Origin: Eximiradius sp.
Lineage (GTDB): Bacteria > Bacteroidota > Ignavibacteria > Kapaibacteriales > UBA2268
Length of the DNA stretch: 64,000 bases
Assembly (NCBI GenBank): GCA_937127445.1
Contig: CAKZLY010000014.1
Coordinates: 253,001-317,000, forward strand
Reading direction: 5' to 3'
Shown here: positions 1 through 10,457 of the stretch, piece after piece
How positions within the stretch are numbered: the stretch's first letter is position 1
Layout: the number at the start of each line of letters is the position of its first letter
The notes under the pieces: generated by a model
The model's input: the letters and a program-made list of their open reading frames with translations, nothing else
Told to the model about the DNA's origin: nothing
Databases searched by the model: none
Program-made: the position numbers and the translations under genes

Positions 1-2253
1 ATTGGTATAGTTAAGTCACCAGATGGTAATGTCGTAAATGTTGCTGATGCGATACGCAAATCTTTGCCACAAATAGAAAAAACTTTGCCGAAAGGCATGA
101 AATTAGATATCGCATTGGACCGCTCTACATTTATCAAAAGTTCTGTCAGCGATGCTCTTTCTAACATTTATATGGGCGTTATTCTAACAGGATTAGTGCT
201 ACTATTCTTCCTGCACGATATTAGAACAACCTTTATCGTTGCTCTGGCGATGCCAATTTCCATTGTTTCTACTTTCTTTTTGATGCAAGTATCAGGGTTT
301 TCGTTAAATACCATGACTCTTATGGGATTGTCTGTCTCTGTTGGTGTGCTTGTTTCTAACTCAATTGTGGTAATTGAAAACATTTTCCGACACAAAGAAG
401 AACTCGGCTCGGATAACAAAGAAGCTGCCGCCAAGGGAACGGATGAAGTTGTTGTCGCTGTTCTGGCTGCTACAATGACAAACCTTGTTGTGTTCCTACC
501 GATTGCCCAAATGACTTCTATGGTTGGGCTATTCTTCCGTGAATTTGCTCTCACTGTAACATATGCAACATTGTTCTCTCTACTTGTTTCGTTTACTGTT
601 ACTCCGATGCTTGCTTCTATTTTGCTCCCAAAACAAATTAAAGTTGGAAAGATCGGTGCAGCTATAGAAAAATACTGGTCGAAAGTGGAGCAATTCTATA
701 AGCGTACTCTTGCGTGGGTCCTTAGCCGAAAACTTTATGCTTCGTTTGTTGCTTTCGGTTCATTTGGATTGCTAATTCTAAGCTTTATAGTTCTGGGCCC
801 TTCTATTGGTTTCGAAAACTTCCCTCGTATTGATGATTCACAAATTAGAATTGATGTGGAATTGCCCGATGGATATAATATTGATGAAACATCTATTGTT
901 ATGGCAGAAATTGAACGCCGTATTAGCCAATACCCAGACGTTACTAAAATCATTACAAGCTTAGGCAAACAAACCGAACTGGATAAGAACACAAACCTTG
1001 CATCGATGGATGTAACTGTAACCGATGCAAACAAACGCGAAACTACTCTTCAAGAATACATAACTGAATTTACAAACTTGCTTTCTGATATCCCAAACGC
1101 AAAAATTAAAGTTGACTTTGCTGAAAATGTCGGTGGTCCCGGCGCTCCAATCGAATTCTACTTAATGGGAAATGATGCATTGGTGCTCGAACGATTAAAA
1201 ACAAAAGTTATTAATGAAATATCAGATGTTCCCGGGCTTATTAATTTCGATAATTCATCTCGTTCTGGCAAACCGGAAATTACAATTTATCCATATCGTG
1301 AAAAAATAGAAGAAGCTGGTATTACTGTTATGGATGTTGCGATGACTCTTCGCGCTTCGATGGAAGGTCTCGTTGCTACAACATATAGGGAAAAAGGCGA
1401 AGAATACGATATTAAAGTAAAACTTTTCGACGATGCTTACAACACACCAGAGAAAGTCGGTAATATTCCGATTGCAACACCAAACGGTCCATACCGCTTG
1501 TCGCAATTAGGTGAAGTTCGCTTTACTAAAGGTTTTGCAAAGATTTTGCACAGAGATAAACTCACAACCATTAAATTTACCGGTTCTCCCGCAGCTGGTG
1601 TCCCATTAGGTCAGGTTACCGACGAAATTGAAAAGCGTCTCGCTAAAATTGAGATGCCTGCCGGATACTATTACAAATGGGGTGGTAGTGCCGAGATGAT
1701 GAATGAAACTGTTGCAGAAATGTTGCGCGCGTTTTTAATTGCAATTGTGCTTACTTATATGTTGCTTGCTGCACTGCTCGAAGATTTAGTCCAACCGCTT
1801 ATCATTATGAGCACTTTGCCTTTATCATTTATTGGTGTGCTGGGCATCCTGTTTATTACTGGTGCAACTATGAATACAATTTCTATGATGGCAATAATAA
1901 TGCTTGTGGGGATTGTGGTCAACAACGCAATTCTCATTCTTGATTACTCTAACCAATTAGTTCGCAAAGGAATGAGCCATAGAGACGCTCTAATTGAGGC
2001 TGCTCCAACAAAACTAAAACCGCAAATTATGGCTTCTGCTGCTATTATTTTGGGTATGCTTCCGATGGCTTTGGGTATCGGGGATTTCGGCAAAGAATTG
2101 CGTATGCCACTCGGTATTGTTTCCTTAGGTGGATTGCTCGTCTCGACTGTTCTTACAATTTATGTTATTCCTTCTGCCGATTATTTAAATAACGCATTTG
2201 GTAAAGCAGTATTCGGCAAAATTAAACGAATTTTCAAAAGGAAAACAGCATAA
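1..2253 (+). CDS. Efflux RND transporter permease subunit (AcrB/MexB-like), 5' truncated by window edge
   Basis: Frame is open from base 1; the listed TTG start at 64 is internal. Multi-TM RND layout with conserved segments (VGVLVSNSIVVIENIFRHKEE, MLVGIVVNNAILILDYSNQLVRKGMSHRDALIEAAPTKLKPQIMASAAIILGMLPMALG). Confidence 0.95.
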   Translation: MGIVKSPDGNVVNVADAIRKSLPQIEKTLPKGMKLDIALDRSTFIKSSVSDALSNIYMGVILTGLVLLFFLHDIRTTFIVALAMPISIVSTFFLMQVSGFSLNTMTLMGLSVSVGVLVSNSIVVIENIFRHKEELGSDNKEAAAKGTDEVVVAVLAATMTNLVVFLPIAQMTSMVGLFFREFALTVTYATLFSLLVSFTVTPMLASILLPKQIKVGKIGAAIEKYWSKVEQFYKRTLAWVLSRKLYASFVAFGSFGLLILSFIVLGPSIGFENFPRIDDSQIRIDVELPDGYNIDETSIVMAEIERRISQYPDVTKIITSLGKQTELDKNTNLASMDVTVTDANKRETTLQEYITEFTNLLSDIPNAKIKVDFAENVGGPGAPIEFYLMGNDALVLERLKTKVINEISDVPGLINFDNSSRSGKPEITIYPYREKIEEAGITVMDVAMTLRASMEGLVATTYREKGEEYDIKVKLFDDAYNTPEKVGNIPIATPNGPYRLSQLGEVRFTKGFAKILHRDKLTTIKFTGSPAAGVPLGQVTDEIEKRLAKIEMPAGYYYKWGGSAEMMNETVAEMLRAFLIAIVLTYMLLAALLEDLVQPLIIMSTLPLSFIGVLGILFITGATMNTISMMAIIMLVGIVVNNAILILDYSNQLVRKGMSHRDALIEAAPTKLKPQIMASAAIILGMLPMALGIGDFGKELRMPLGIVSLGGLLVSTVLTIYVIPSADYLNNAFGKAVFGKIKRIFKRKTA

Positions 2254-2272
2254 AATCAGATAAAAAATAATT

Positions 2273-2308
2273 AATCAGGCTGCCTTTTCGTCAAAGTGCA
2301 GCCTGATT
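2273..2308. terminator. Bidirectional intrinsic terminator hairpin
   Basis: AATCAGGCTGC(2273-2283)/GCAGCCTGATT(2298-2308) perfect 11-bp stem followed by T-rich sequence, between convergent genes. Confidence 0.85.
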
Positions 2309-2334
2309 TTATTAGATAGCGAAAAAATGTAAGT

Positions 2335-2997
2335 TTATACATTCGCGATTTTATTTTTTATTGCATAGCGAACCAAACTCGCTGTATTCGAGCATTGAAG
2401 CTTTTGCATTAAATTATAACGATGCGATTCCACAGTACGAACGCTTAAAAACAGTATTTCAGCTATTTCTGCATTAGTTTTTCCTTCGGCAATAAGATTT
2501 AGCACTTCCTGCTCCCTTTTGGTAATAGATATTGGTTTGGCATTCTCCTGTGATTTGCGCAGATTATGTTGCATCATATTCAATATTGATTTGCTGAACA
2601 CTCTTTCGCCTAAAACAACTTTTTTTATCGCATCTATTAAATCAGCTGATGCTATATCTTTTGATAGATAACCATCGGCACCTGCATCAATTGCCTGCTC
2701 GATATGTAATGCGTCCTCAAACGCTGTAAGCATAACAACCATTGTACCGGGCGACATCTTTTTTATCAAAGGCAATGCTTCGATGCCTGTCATTACCGGC
2801 ATAAGTATGTCAAGCAGCAACACATGTGGCTTATGGTAGCTTACAAGCTCAACCGCTTCCTCGCCATTGTGTGCTTCATCAATTATCTTAAAAGATTTTT
2901 CAATGTTCAGCAAACGCTTAAGCCCTGCACGCACTATTTCGTGATCGTCCGCTATTACTATCAATAATGGATTATTTATATCGAAAAAATCAATCAT
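2335..2997 (-). CDS. NarL/LuxR-family response regulator (REC + HTH)
   Basis: N-terminal REC (IADDHEIVRAGLKRLL, LLLDILMP, K at SKDIA) and C-terminal LuxR HTH (KREQEVLNLIAEGKTNAEIAEILFLSVRTVESHRYNLMQKL). Confidence 0.95.
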   Translation of the reverse strand: MIDFFDINNPLLIVIADDHEIVRAGLKRLLNIEKSFKIIDEAHNGEEAVELVSYHKPHVLLLDILMPVMTGIEALPLIKKMSPGTMVVMLTAFEDALHIEQAIDAGADGYLSKDIASADLIDAIKKVVLGERVFSKSILNMMQHNLRKSQENAKPISITKREQEVLNLIAEGKTNAEIAEILFLSVRTVESHRYNLMQKLQCSNTASLVRYAIKNKIANV

Positions 2998-4940
2998 ATT
3001 TCGGACCTATCTATTTCTGATATCCATATTTCCATAACTGCATCACTCGGCATCCTCCAATCCCCTCGAGGCGATAGAGCAACTGTTCCAACTTTTACTC
3101 CATCGGGTATGCACGAACGCTTATATTGATTTACGAAAAATCGTGTAATGAATTTTTTCATACTTTCTTTTATTTCGTGATTTTTAAATTTATCACCAAA
3201 CGCTACTTTCGCCATCATCATAATCTTTGTCGGCGAATAACCAAATCGGGCAAAATAGTAAAGGAAGAAATCGTGTAGCAAATATGGACCAATTATTTTT
3301 TCCGTCTGCTGAACAAGCTCGTCCTCGCTTACAGGCAAAAGTTCCGGTGAAATCGGTGTCTTCATAATGCTACCGAGGATTAGCGACGCTTCTCCTTCGA
3401 ACATATTGTCCTTTGCCCAGTCAATCAAATACATTACAAGTGTTTTCGGAACACCCGAATTTACATTATACATTGACATATGGTCGCCGTTGTATGTGCT
3501 CCATCCCAATGCTGCTTCCGATAAATCGCCCGTTCCAACAACAATACCATTCAACTTATTTGCTAAATCCATCAATATCAATGTTCTTACCCGTGCTTGT
3601 GCGTTCTCGAATACAATATCAACCTGATTCTCATTGTGCGAAATATCTTCAAAATGCGACCTAACTGTGTTTGTTATGTCAATTTCACGAAAACTAACTC
3701 CAAGCGCCTCAGATAACTTTTGTGCATTTATCTTTGTTCGGCTCGATGTCCCAAAGCAAGGCATAGAAACCGCCAAAATACCTTTTTTGTTTAAGCTGAG
3801 TCTTTCAAAAGTTTTAGCACAAACAATCAAAGCAAGAGTTGAATCAAGTCCACCAGAAACACCCAGAACAACATTCTGAATCCCAATATGTTTCAAGCGT
3901 TTTGATAATGCTGTGATTTGTATGTTCAGGATTTCCTCGCATACTTCTTTTTTCTGCTGATACGAACGGGGAACAAACGGTAGCTTAGGAATATGGCGCA
4001 AAAGTTTAGTTGTCGATACTGTTCCAAACTGAAAACTAATTGTTTTAAATTGCTTTTGAGTACGTCCCGTAGCAAAAGAACTATTCTTCAAGCGTTCGGA
4101 ATTAAGTTTTTCAATATCAACATCAGAGATGATCATTTGCGTGTTGAACGAAAACCTGCGACTTTCTTCCAGAACTCTGCCATTTTCTGCTATAATGCAA
4201 TGCCCAGACATAATAAAATCAGTCGAGCTTTCCCCCGGCCCAGCCGAAGAATAAAGATAAGCAGCATGGCAGCGTGCCGATTGCGATACTACCAGATTTC
4301 TTCTGTATTCTGCTTTGCCTAAATACTCGCTGCTCGCGGATAAATTAAGCAGTACATTTGCTCCACCAAGCGCTAAATCAGAACTTGGTGGCACTACGGA
4401 CCACAAATCTTCGCATATTTCTATTCCTATTCGAAGCAATGGAAAATCCCTTGCTTCGAATATTAAATCCGCACCAAATGGAATTTCGTTGCCATTTAAC
4501 TCTAATGTGTTGCAGTGTCTATCCTCATCACCCGAGAACCATCGCTCTTCGTAATATTCGTCGTAATTCGGAATAAATGTTTTAGGAACAACTCCCAAAA
4601 TTTGACCATTTGAAATGAAAACGGCACAATTAAACATTTTCCCAAGCGAACGCAAAGGTGCTCCTATCACAATTGTAACTGCTTGCTGCTGAGTAAATTT
4701 CTGCAATTCCAGCAACCCTTGCTCTACTGCACGATTTAAATTATCTTGAAAGAACAAATCGCCACAAGAATAGCCCGTTATCGACATTTCAGGGAACAGA
4801 TAAAAATTGCACTTGTTTTCGAGCCCCGTTTCTACTACTTCCTTGATTTTTTCTACATTGAATGGCACATCGGCAATTCTCACCTCAGGCGAGACAACCG
4901 CAAAGCGTGCTATATTATATTTGTTCAAATTTATCAGCAT
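2994..4940 (-). CDS. nadE: Glutamine-dependent NAD+ synthase (nitrilase-type amidase + NAD synthase domains)
   Basis: N-terminal nitrilase fold (FPEMSITGYSCGDLFF, IGIEICEDLW) and C-terminal SGGLDSTLAL P-loop pyrophosphatase motif; GTGDLSEAALGWSTYNGDHMSMYNVN. Overlaps the response regulator by 4 bp. Confidence 0.95.
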   Translation of the reverse strand: MLINLNKYNIARFAVVSPEVRIADVPFNVEKIKEVVETGLENKCNFYLFPEMSITGYSCGDLFFQDNLNRAVEQGLLELQKFTQQQAVTIVIGAPLRSLGKMFNCAVFISNGQILGVVPKTFIPNYDEYYEERWFSGDEDRHCNTLELNGNEIPFGADLIFEARDFPLLRIGIEICEDLWSVVPPSSDLALGGANVLLNLSASSEYLGKAEYRRNLVVSQSARCHAAYLYSSAGPGESSTDFIMSGHCIIAENGRVLEESRRFSFNTQMIISDVDIEKLNSERLKNSSFATGRTQKQFKTISFQFGTVSTTKLLRHIPKLPFVPRSYQQKKEVCEEILNIQITALSKRLKHIGIQNVVLGVSGGLDSTLALIVCAKTFERLSLNKKGILAVSMPCFGTSSRTKINAQKLSEALGVSFREIDITNTVRSHFEDISHNENQVDIVFENAQARVRTLILMDLANKLNGIVVGTGDLSEAALGWSTYNGDHMSMYNVNSGVPKTLVMYLIDWAKDNMFEGEASLILGSIMKTPISPELLPVSEDELVQQTEKIIGPYLLHDFFLYYFARFGYSPTKIMMMAKVAFGDKFKNHEIKESMKKFITRFFVNQYKRSCIPDGVKVGTVALSPRGDWRMPSDAVMEIWISEIDRSEI

Positions 4941-4987
4941 ATTTTCCCCTTCATTTATCGATTATTACGGCAAAATTTATACCAAAT

Positions 4988-5797
4988 CTATTTTTTCAAA
5001 ACATACATACATTCAAGCGACAGGAAGTCTCCAAAAAACGGGATTTTCCCAATTGCTCCAATTTTTAGTGACGGCAGTCCGAACTTTTTTTGGAATACTG
5101 GACGCAATAAATAATAATCCTCTTTTGCAATTGTTAAGCCCGCCGAATAAACACATTCTTTGAATTTTTTTGAGGAAAGCCTAATTTCCCGCAATCTAAG
5201 CGTTTCCTCTTGGTCAATTTGCCTACCAGAACTTATCATTTTTTTGAAGATAAAATCAGGAAATAAATGAATATAAGGCAATTTTGTTATAAAATTGCCA
5301 GCAAGCGTGTGTTGATGACCACCATAGGGCGAGCGATACGGCGGAAATGTAACGTAGAGAAATCCACCTTCACGCAATAATTCTCGAATTCTTACAATTG
5401 CAAGCTCGGTTTCTGATAAATGCTCTATTACATCTCGCAATATTACTATATCGAAGTAATTTTGCCATTTTGAAGGTATTTCATCATAAAGAATATTATG
5501 GGAAGTAAATTCCACATTCAGTTGCGCAGCAGCGGACACTTTTCGTCCGCTTTCCAATCTATTTTTAGCTATATCAGTGCCTAACCCATATTCAGCGCCG
5601 GCTCTAACAAATGAATGAAGCACACCACCCTCGGCAGAACCTATTTCAGCAATTTTCTTGCCCTTTATTTCGCAGATGTTTTTCTGAAAATATGGCACAA
5701 TTATATCCCTGCCTAATTCATATTGATAACGCCAATAATAAAAATCTGCCTTCCCAAGACCGCTTCGTTCCGCTTGTGTGATAATTTCATCTACCAT
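4988..5797 (-). CDS. Class I SAM-dependent methyltransferase
   Basis: IAEIGSAEGGVLHSFVRAGAEYGLGTDIAKNRLE and FDIVILRDVIEHLSE motifs. Confidence 0.85.
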   Translation of the reverse strand: MVDEIITQAERSGLGKADFYYWRYQYELGRDIIVPYFQKNICEIKGKKIAEIGSAEGGVLHSFVRAGAEYGLGTDIAKNRLESGRKVSAAAQLNVEFTSHNILYDEIPSKWQNYFDIVILRDVIEHLSETELAIVRIRELLREGGFLYVTFPPYRSPYGGHQHTLAGNFITKLPYIHLFPDFIFKKMISSGRQIDQEETLRLREIRLSSKKFKECVYSAGLTIAKEDYYLLRPVFQKKFGLPSLKIGAIGKIPFFGDFLSLECMYVLKK

Positions 5798-5878
5798 TAT
5801 TTTTAATCGGATATTTTTAATAAATTAGTTAAATTTAAATATCAAAAAACGAAATTTCTAATAAATAATTGCTTTTAT

Positions 5879-7042
5879 ATGAAAATAGCATATCTTTCGA
5901 CATTCTATCCTTTTCGTGGTGGTATTGCTCAGTTCAATGCTGCACTTTTCCGTGCATTTGAAAAATTTGCTGAAGTCAAAGCCTATACGTTTTCGAGGCA
6001 GTACCCATCGCTTCTATTCCCCGGACAAACGCAATTTGTGTCTCCTACCGATAAAGTCGATAAACTTATTGCTGAACGAATACTCGACACAATTAATCCG
6101 ATGAGCTATCTACGCTCAGCTCAAAAAATACGCCGCTACGACCCAGATTTACTGCTTACAAAATATTGGATGCCGTTTTTTGCTCCCTCGCTTGCCACTG
6201 TTTGCAAGTATTTGCCCGAAAAAATTACTAGAATTTCTATTCTGGATAACGTCAAGCCACACGAAAAACGCCCCGGCGATATTAAATTGACTAACTTTTT
6301 TCTCAAACATAACGATGCTTTTGTCGTTATGAGCGATACTGTGAAAAACGACCTATTAGAATTCAAGCCAGACGCAAAATATATCGAACATATTCACCCG
6401 CTTTACAACCATTTCGGTGAAAAAATCCCGAAAAAAATTGCTCAAGACAAACTCTTCTTGCCTTTCGATAAAAAAATATTGCTTTTCTTTGGCTTTATTC
6501 GTGATTATAAAGGTCTCGATTTGCTTATCGAAGCATTGAAATATTTACCCGAAGATTATTATTTACTAATTGCTGGCGAACCCTACGGCAACTTCGATAA
6601 ATACGACAGACTTATCAAACAGCACGGAGTTGAAAACAAAATCACAAAACACGTTCGCTACATCTCTGATAGTGAAGTCCCGCTTTGCTTCTCGGCTGCT
6701 GACGTGTGCGTCCTTCCGTATCGCTCGGCTACACAGAGCGGAATTGTTGCTATCGCTTACCATTTCGATTTGCCCGTAGTTGCTACGAATGTCGGGAGTT
6801 TGCGCGAAGCTGTCGAACCACACAACACCGGCTATCTTGTTGCAAAACCTGATGCTTTGCTTTTGGCTGATGCAATCAAAATTGTCTTCGAGCAAAACTT
6901 GCTCGAAAAATATCAAAAAAATATTCAGACTTATAAGTCTATTGCTTCCTGGGATAGCCTTGCCCGAAAAATTGCAGACTTGCACTACGAAATTGTTCAG
7001 CAAAAAGCCGATGCAAATAAAAATAAAATTAAGTTGATGTAG
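5879..7042 (+). CDS. Glycosyltransferase family 4-like/group 1
   Basis: GT-B motifs: ILLFFGFIRDYKGLDLLIEAL, CVLPYRSATQSGIVAIAYHFDLPVVATNVGSLREAV. Confidence 0.92.
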   Translation: MKIAYLSTFYPFRGGIAQFNAALFRAFEKFAEVKAYTFSRQYPSLLFPGQTQFVSPTDKVDKLIAERILDTINPMSYLRSAQKIRRYDPDLLLTKYWMPFFAPSLATVCKYLPEKITRISILDNVKPHEKRPGDIKLTNFFLKHNDAFVVMSDTVKNDLLEFKPDAKYIEHIHPLYNHFGEKIPKKIAQDKLFLPFDKKILLFFGFIRDYKGLDLLIEALKYLPEDYYLLIAGEPYGNFDKYDRLIKQHGVENKITKHVRYISDSEVPLCFSAADVCVLPYRSATQSGIVAIAYHFDLPVVATNVGSLREAVEPHNTGYLVAKPDALLLADAIKIVFEQNLLEKYQKNIQTYKSIASWDSLARKIADLHYEIVQQKADANKNKIKLM

Positions 7043-7067
7043 TTTCTTTATCTTAAATGGATATTCG

Positions 7068-7610
7068 ATGACAAATAAAATAAGCAATATCAATTCTACC
7101 GCGATTATGAAAAACACTGATTTAGTTCTTCTTGATAATGTTCAATTTATCTATGAACTATCACTTGCTGAATTGGAATTATCTTCGCTTGGAATTGAAT
7201 ATAAAACCACAAACGGATTAAGAGAATTCGAAATTTTAAATAAATCCAATGATAAAATCGAACTTGTTAGAACAAAAAGTTCATATTTTAAAACAGTCGA
7301 AAACTTCTACACTGACTATTATCATATAATTGCAAAAAATACCACTTCTTCAATTAATCAGTACCTTACTCATTGGATTTATCCTTACAAAGGGAAACTT
7401 CACCCGCAAATGATTAGGGCTCTGATAAACAGTATTGAGCTTAGAGAAGGTGATACATTGTTCGAACCTTTTTCTGGAAGTGGAACTACTGCCCTCGAAG
7501 CTCAACTGCTAGGAGTAAATTTGATTGGCATTGATATTTCGCCGCTTTGTGTGATACAAGGGAAGGTAAAAACTCAATCTATTTTTGCTTTTAATGATAA
7601 AGAAAATTGA
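7068..7610 (+). pseudogene. Truncated DNA methyltransferase-like protein (motif I present, no (D/N/S)PP(Y/F) catalytic motif)
   Basis: YLTHWIYPYKGKLHPQMIRALINSIELREGDTLFEPFSGSGTTALEAQLLGVNLIGIDISPL resembles the SAM-binding half of site-specific DNA methyltransferases. The ORF ends about 20 aa later and the next gene starts 7 bp after the stop. Confidence 0.65.
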
Positions 7611-7616
7611 AGAACT

Positions 7617-8357
7617 ATGCTTAATCTCTCTGCTGTTATAATTGCCAAAAACGAAGAAAATAATGTTTCTCGGTGCTTGCGTTCGCTTGACTTCGCCGAT
7701 GAAATAATTCTGCTCGATACAGGTTCTACAGACCACACCTGCGAAATTGCACGTTCGCTTGGTGCGAAGGTTTTTCTGCTTGAAAAATGGGAAGGCTTCG
7801 GTCGGGCCAAACGTTATGCCACCGAACTTGCCTCGAACGACTGGATTTTTTCTATCGATGCTGATGAAGTAGTAAGCGACGAACTCAAACAGCACATCCA
7901 GCAAATAATGCAAAACCCTGAGTTCTTTCTCTACCGAATTAAGCGTAAGTCTTTCTATTTGGACAAAATGATTAACTACTGCGGCTGGCAACGCGACTTT
8001 CCAAAGCGTCTTTTCAATCGCAAGCACGCTAATTTTAACGATAAGCCGCTTCACGAAAGTGTTGTCGGGAATGTTCCCATCGGCACAATCAAGGAACCAA
8101 TCTATCATTATACTTACCCAACAATAAAATCCCATTTGCGGAAAATCGACTTCTATACAGATATTGCCGCAGAGCAACATACAGGGAAAAAATATAGCAT
8201 TTGTAAACCATTCCTCAGCTTTATTGCTAAATTTTGTAAAATGTATCTGCTCGACCGCGGCTTCCTCGATGGACGCAACGGGCTTATCTTGTCGTTCATT
8301 TCTGCTTTTGGTGTTGCTCTCAAATATTTGAAAATCATCGAAAAGCAAAGCAAATGA
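7617..8357 (+). CDS. Glycosyltransferase family 2 (WaaE/KdtX-like)
   Basis: LSAVIIAKNEENNVSRCLRSLDFADEIILLDTGSTDHTCEIA ... IFSIDADEVV. Confidence 0.93.
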   Translation: MLNLSAVIIAKNEENNVSRCLRSLDFADEIILLDTGSTDHTCEIARSLGAKVFLLEKWEGFGRAKRYATELASNDWIFSIDADEVVSDELKQHIQQIMQNPEFFLYRIKRKSFYLDKMINYCGWQRDFPKRLFNRKHANFNDKPLHESVVGNVPIGTIKEPIYHYTYPTIKSHLRKIDFYTDIAAEQHTGKKYSICKPFLSFIAKFCKMYLLDRGFLDGRNGLILSFISAFGVALKYLKIIEKQSK

Positions 8358-9430
8358 CACCTCGCGTGTTACATATAGACACCGGTCGCACCTGGCGCGG
8401 AGGGCAGCAGCAAGCACTTTACCTCTACCAATCAATGCTTGATCAGGGGTTTGCGACAAATATCTGTGTCCCGTCTGCTTCTGCCTTTTCCGAAAAATTG
8501 AAAAATTTGAACCTGCCGCATTTCGAGCTCCCATTGCGAAGTGAATTTGATATTCCCTCAGCCTATAAAATTGCAAAAATCGCAAAGGAGTTTGGTTACA
8601 ACATATTTCATTGCCACTGTTCGCATAGTCTTAGTATTGCGGTCATATCAACTCTATTTAATTCTAACGTGAAAATTGTCGTTTCACGTCGTGTTGATTT
8701 TCCAGTGAAACTCACTTTTTTCAATCGATGGAAATATCTTAACAAACGTGTTACTAAAATTGTCTGCATTTCTGATGCAATTTGTAATGTCTTGCTCGAT
8801 TGTGGTTTCCCCAAAAATCGCCTAACTACTATCCGAAGCGGTATTGATTTAAGTAAGTTTAAGAATTCAGATGGCTTACCCATTCGCAATAAGTTCCCAA
8901 ACAAAATAATTGTTGGTACAATTGCCGCATTTGCCGGGCATAAAAATTATCCTTTACTGCTCGATGTTGCCTTTTTACTTAAAGACAAACCTATTGCCTT
9001 TGTTGCCGTGGGCGATGGCTTGCTTTTAGAGCAAATGAAAAAAATTGCAGCAGAACGTTCCCTCGAAAATTTCCACTTCGAAGGATATCGTACAAACATT
9101 GGCAATTATCTCAAAGCATTCGATATTTTTGCACTTGTTTCAAAAAAAGAAGGGCTGGGCACTTCTTTACTCGATGCAATGTCGGTAGGGTTGCCAATTA
9201 TTGCGACCGCTGTCGGTGGAATTCCAGAAGCTGTTCGAAACAACGAAAATGGTTTTCTGGTGCAACCCGATAATCCCGTTGAACTTGCTGAATATCTCCG
9301 GCTGCTCGCAGACAATGCCGACTTGCGCCACCGCTTTGGTAAGCGTTCGCTCGAAATCGTAAAAGATTTTGACATTAATAAAACTGTTAAAGCAAATATT
9401 AATCTGTATTACGAAATACTAAACGAATAA
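8354..9430 (+). CDS. Glycosyltransferase family 4
   Basis: GT-B C-terminal motif (FALVSKKEGLGTSLLDAMSVGLPIIATAVGGIPEAV); overlaps the upstream GT2 by 4 bp. Confidence 0.93.
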   Translation: MTPRVLHIDTGRTWRGGQQQALYLYQSMLDQGFATNICVPSASAFSEKLKNLNLPHFELPLRSEFDIPSAYKIAKIAKEFGYNIFHCHCSHSLSIAVISTLFNSNVKIVVSRRVDFPVKLTFFNRWKYLNKRVTKIVCISDAICNVLLDCGFPKNRLTTIRSGIDLSKFKNSDGLPIRNKFPNKIIVGTIAAFAGHKNYPLLLDVAFLLKDKPIAFVAVGDGLLLEQMKKIAAERSLENFHFEGYRTNIGNYLKAFDIFALVSKKEGLGTSLLDAMSVGLPIIATAVGGIPEAVRNNENGFLVQPDNPVELAEYLRLLADNADLRHRFGKRSLEIVKDFDINKTVKANINLYYEILNE

Positions 9431-9431
9431 T

Positions 9432-10457
9432 ATGAAAATCTTGGTTATTCAAACTGCCTTCATCGGCGACCTTATTATGACTACGCCAATTTTCCGTGCT
9501 TTGCGCGAAGTTTTTCCGAAAGCACAAATTGATGTACTTGTAATTCCACAATCCTCAATTATTCTTAAATATAATCCGTATATTGATAAAATTTACACTT
9601 TTGATAAAAAGAGCGGTGTTGTTCGAAAAATTTTTAGCTTCTTTCACATTATTCAAAGATTCCGCAAAGAAAAATACGACATCGGAATTTCGGTACAAAG
9701 TTCATATACAAGTGCTTTTATTCTTTTATTTGCTGGAATAGGTCGCCGTATAGGTTACAGAAGACTACTTTTTGCATCAGATAAAGTGCTTCTTCCCAAA
9801 GGCTTGCACAATCGCTTGAGAGTATTAAAATTGCTCGAACCGCTGAGCAAAAAATCTTTTTCTGATAGTACCGAAATTTTTCTCTCCGAAGCGGAAGTGT
9901 TAAAAGCGAAAGAAATTATTGACAAATACAGCAATCCCAACAATATTAAAATTGCAATTGCTCCCGGCTCCGTCTGGGAAACAAAAAAATGGCCCTGGGA
10001 ATATTATGCTGAACTTGCAAAATTGCTTCTTTCAGATAATATTGATGTATTTCTTATAGGAAGTAAGCAAGAAAATGAACTTTGCGAAAAAATCATTTCC
10101 CATTCTCAAAACCCAAATACATTTAATTTGGCTGGGAAATTAAATTTACTCGAATCCACTGCATTGATTAGCGAGATGGACTTACTTGTTTGCAACGATA
10201 GCAGTCCGTTGCATATTGCTAACGCAGTTGGAACGGACGTTTTCGCTTTCTTTGGTCCCACTGTTCAGCGATTTGGTTGCTTTCCATACCGCCCGAACGA
10301 TAAAATGCTTGAAGTGACTCTCGATTGCCGTCCTTGCAGCAAGCATGGCGGCCACCGCTGCCCGCTCGGTCATCACAACTGTATGGAATTAATCAAGCCC
10401 GAGTATGTTCATCAACTAATCATTGAAAAATTTGCTAACTCGCTGTCGAAAACTTAA
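9432..10457 (+). CDS. Lipopolysaccharide heptosyltransferase family (GT9, WaaF/RfaF-like)
   Basis: MKILVIQTAFIGDLIMTTPIFRALREVFPKAQIDVLV; IAPGSVWETKKWPWEYYAELAKLL; LLVCNDSSPLHIANAVGTDVFAFFGPT. Confidence 0.93.
   Translation: MKILVIQTAFIGDLIMTTPIFRALREVFPKAQIDVLVIPQSSIILKYNPYIDKIYTFDKKSGVVRKIFSFFHIIQRFRKEKYDIGISVQSSYTSAFILLFAGIGRRIGYRRLLFASDKVLLPKGLHNRLRVLKLLEPLSKKSFSDSTEIFLSEAEVLKAKEIIDKYSNPNNIKIAIAPGSVWETKKWPWEYYAELAKLLLSDNIDVFLIGSKQENELCEKIISHSQNPNTFNLAGKLNLLESTALISEMDLLVCNDSSPLHIANAVGTDVFAFFGPTVQRFGCFPYRPNDKMLEVTLDCRPCSKHGGHRCPLGHHNCMELIKPEYVHQLIIEKFANSLSKT

Noticed and set aside
6566-7117. 183-aa minus-strand ORF
   Set aside because: Antisense shadow of the glycosyltransferase at 5879-7042.
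7509-8585. 358-aa minus-strand ORF
   Set aside because: Antisense to clear glycosyltransferase genes on the plus strand; composition looks like a reverse-frame shadow and it matches no family.
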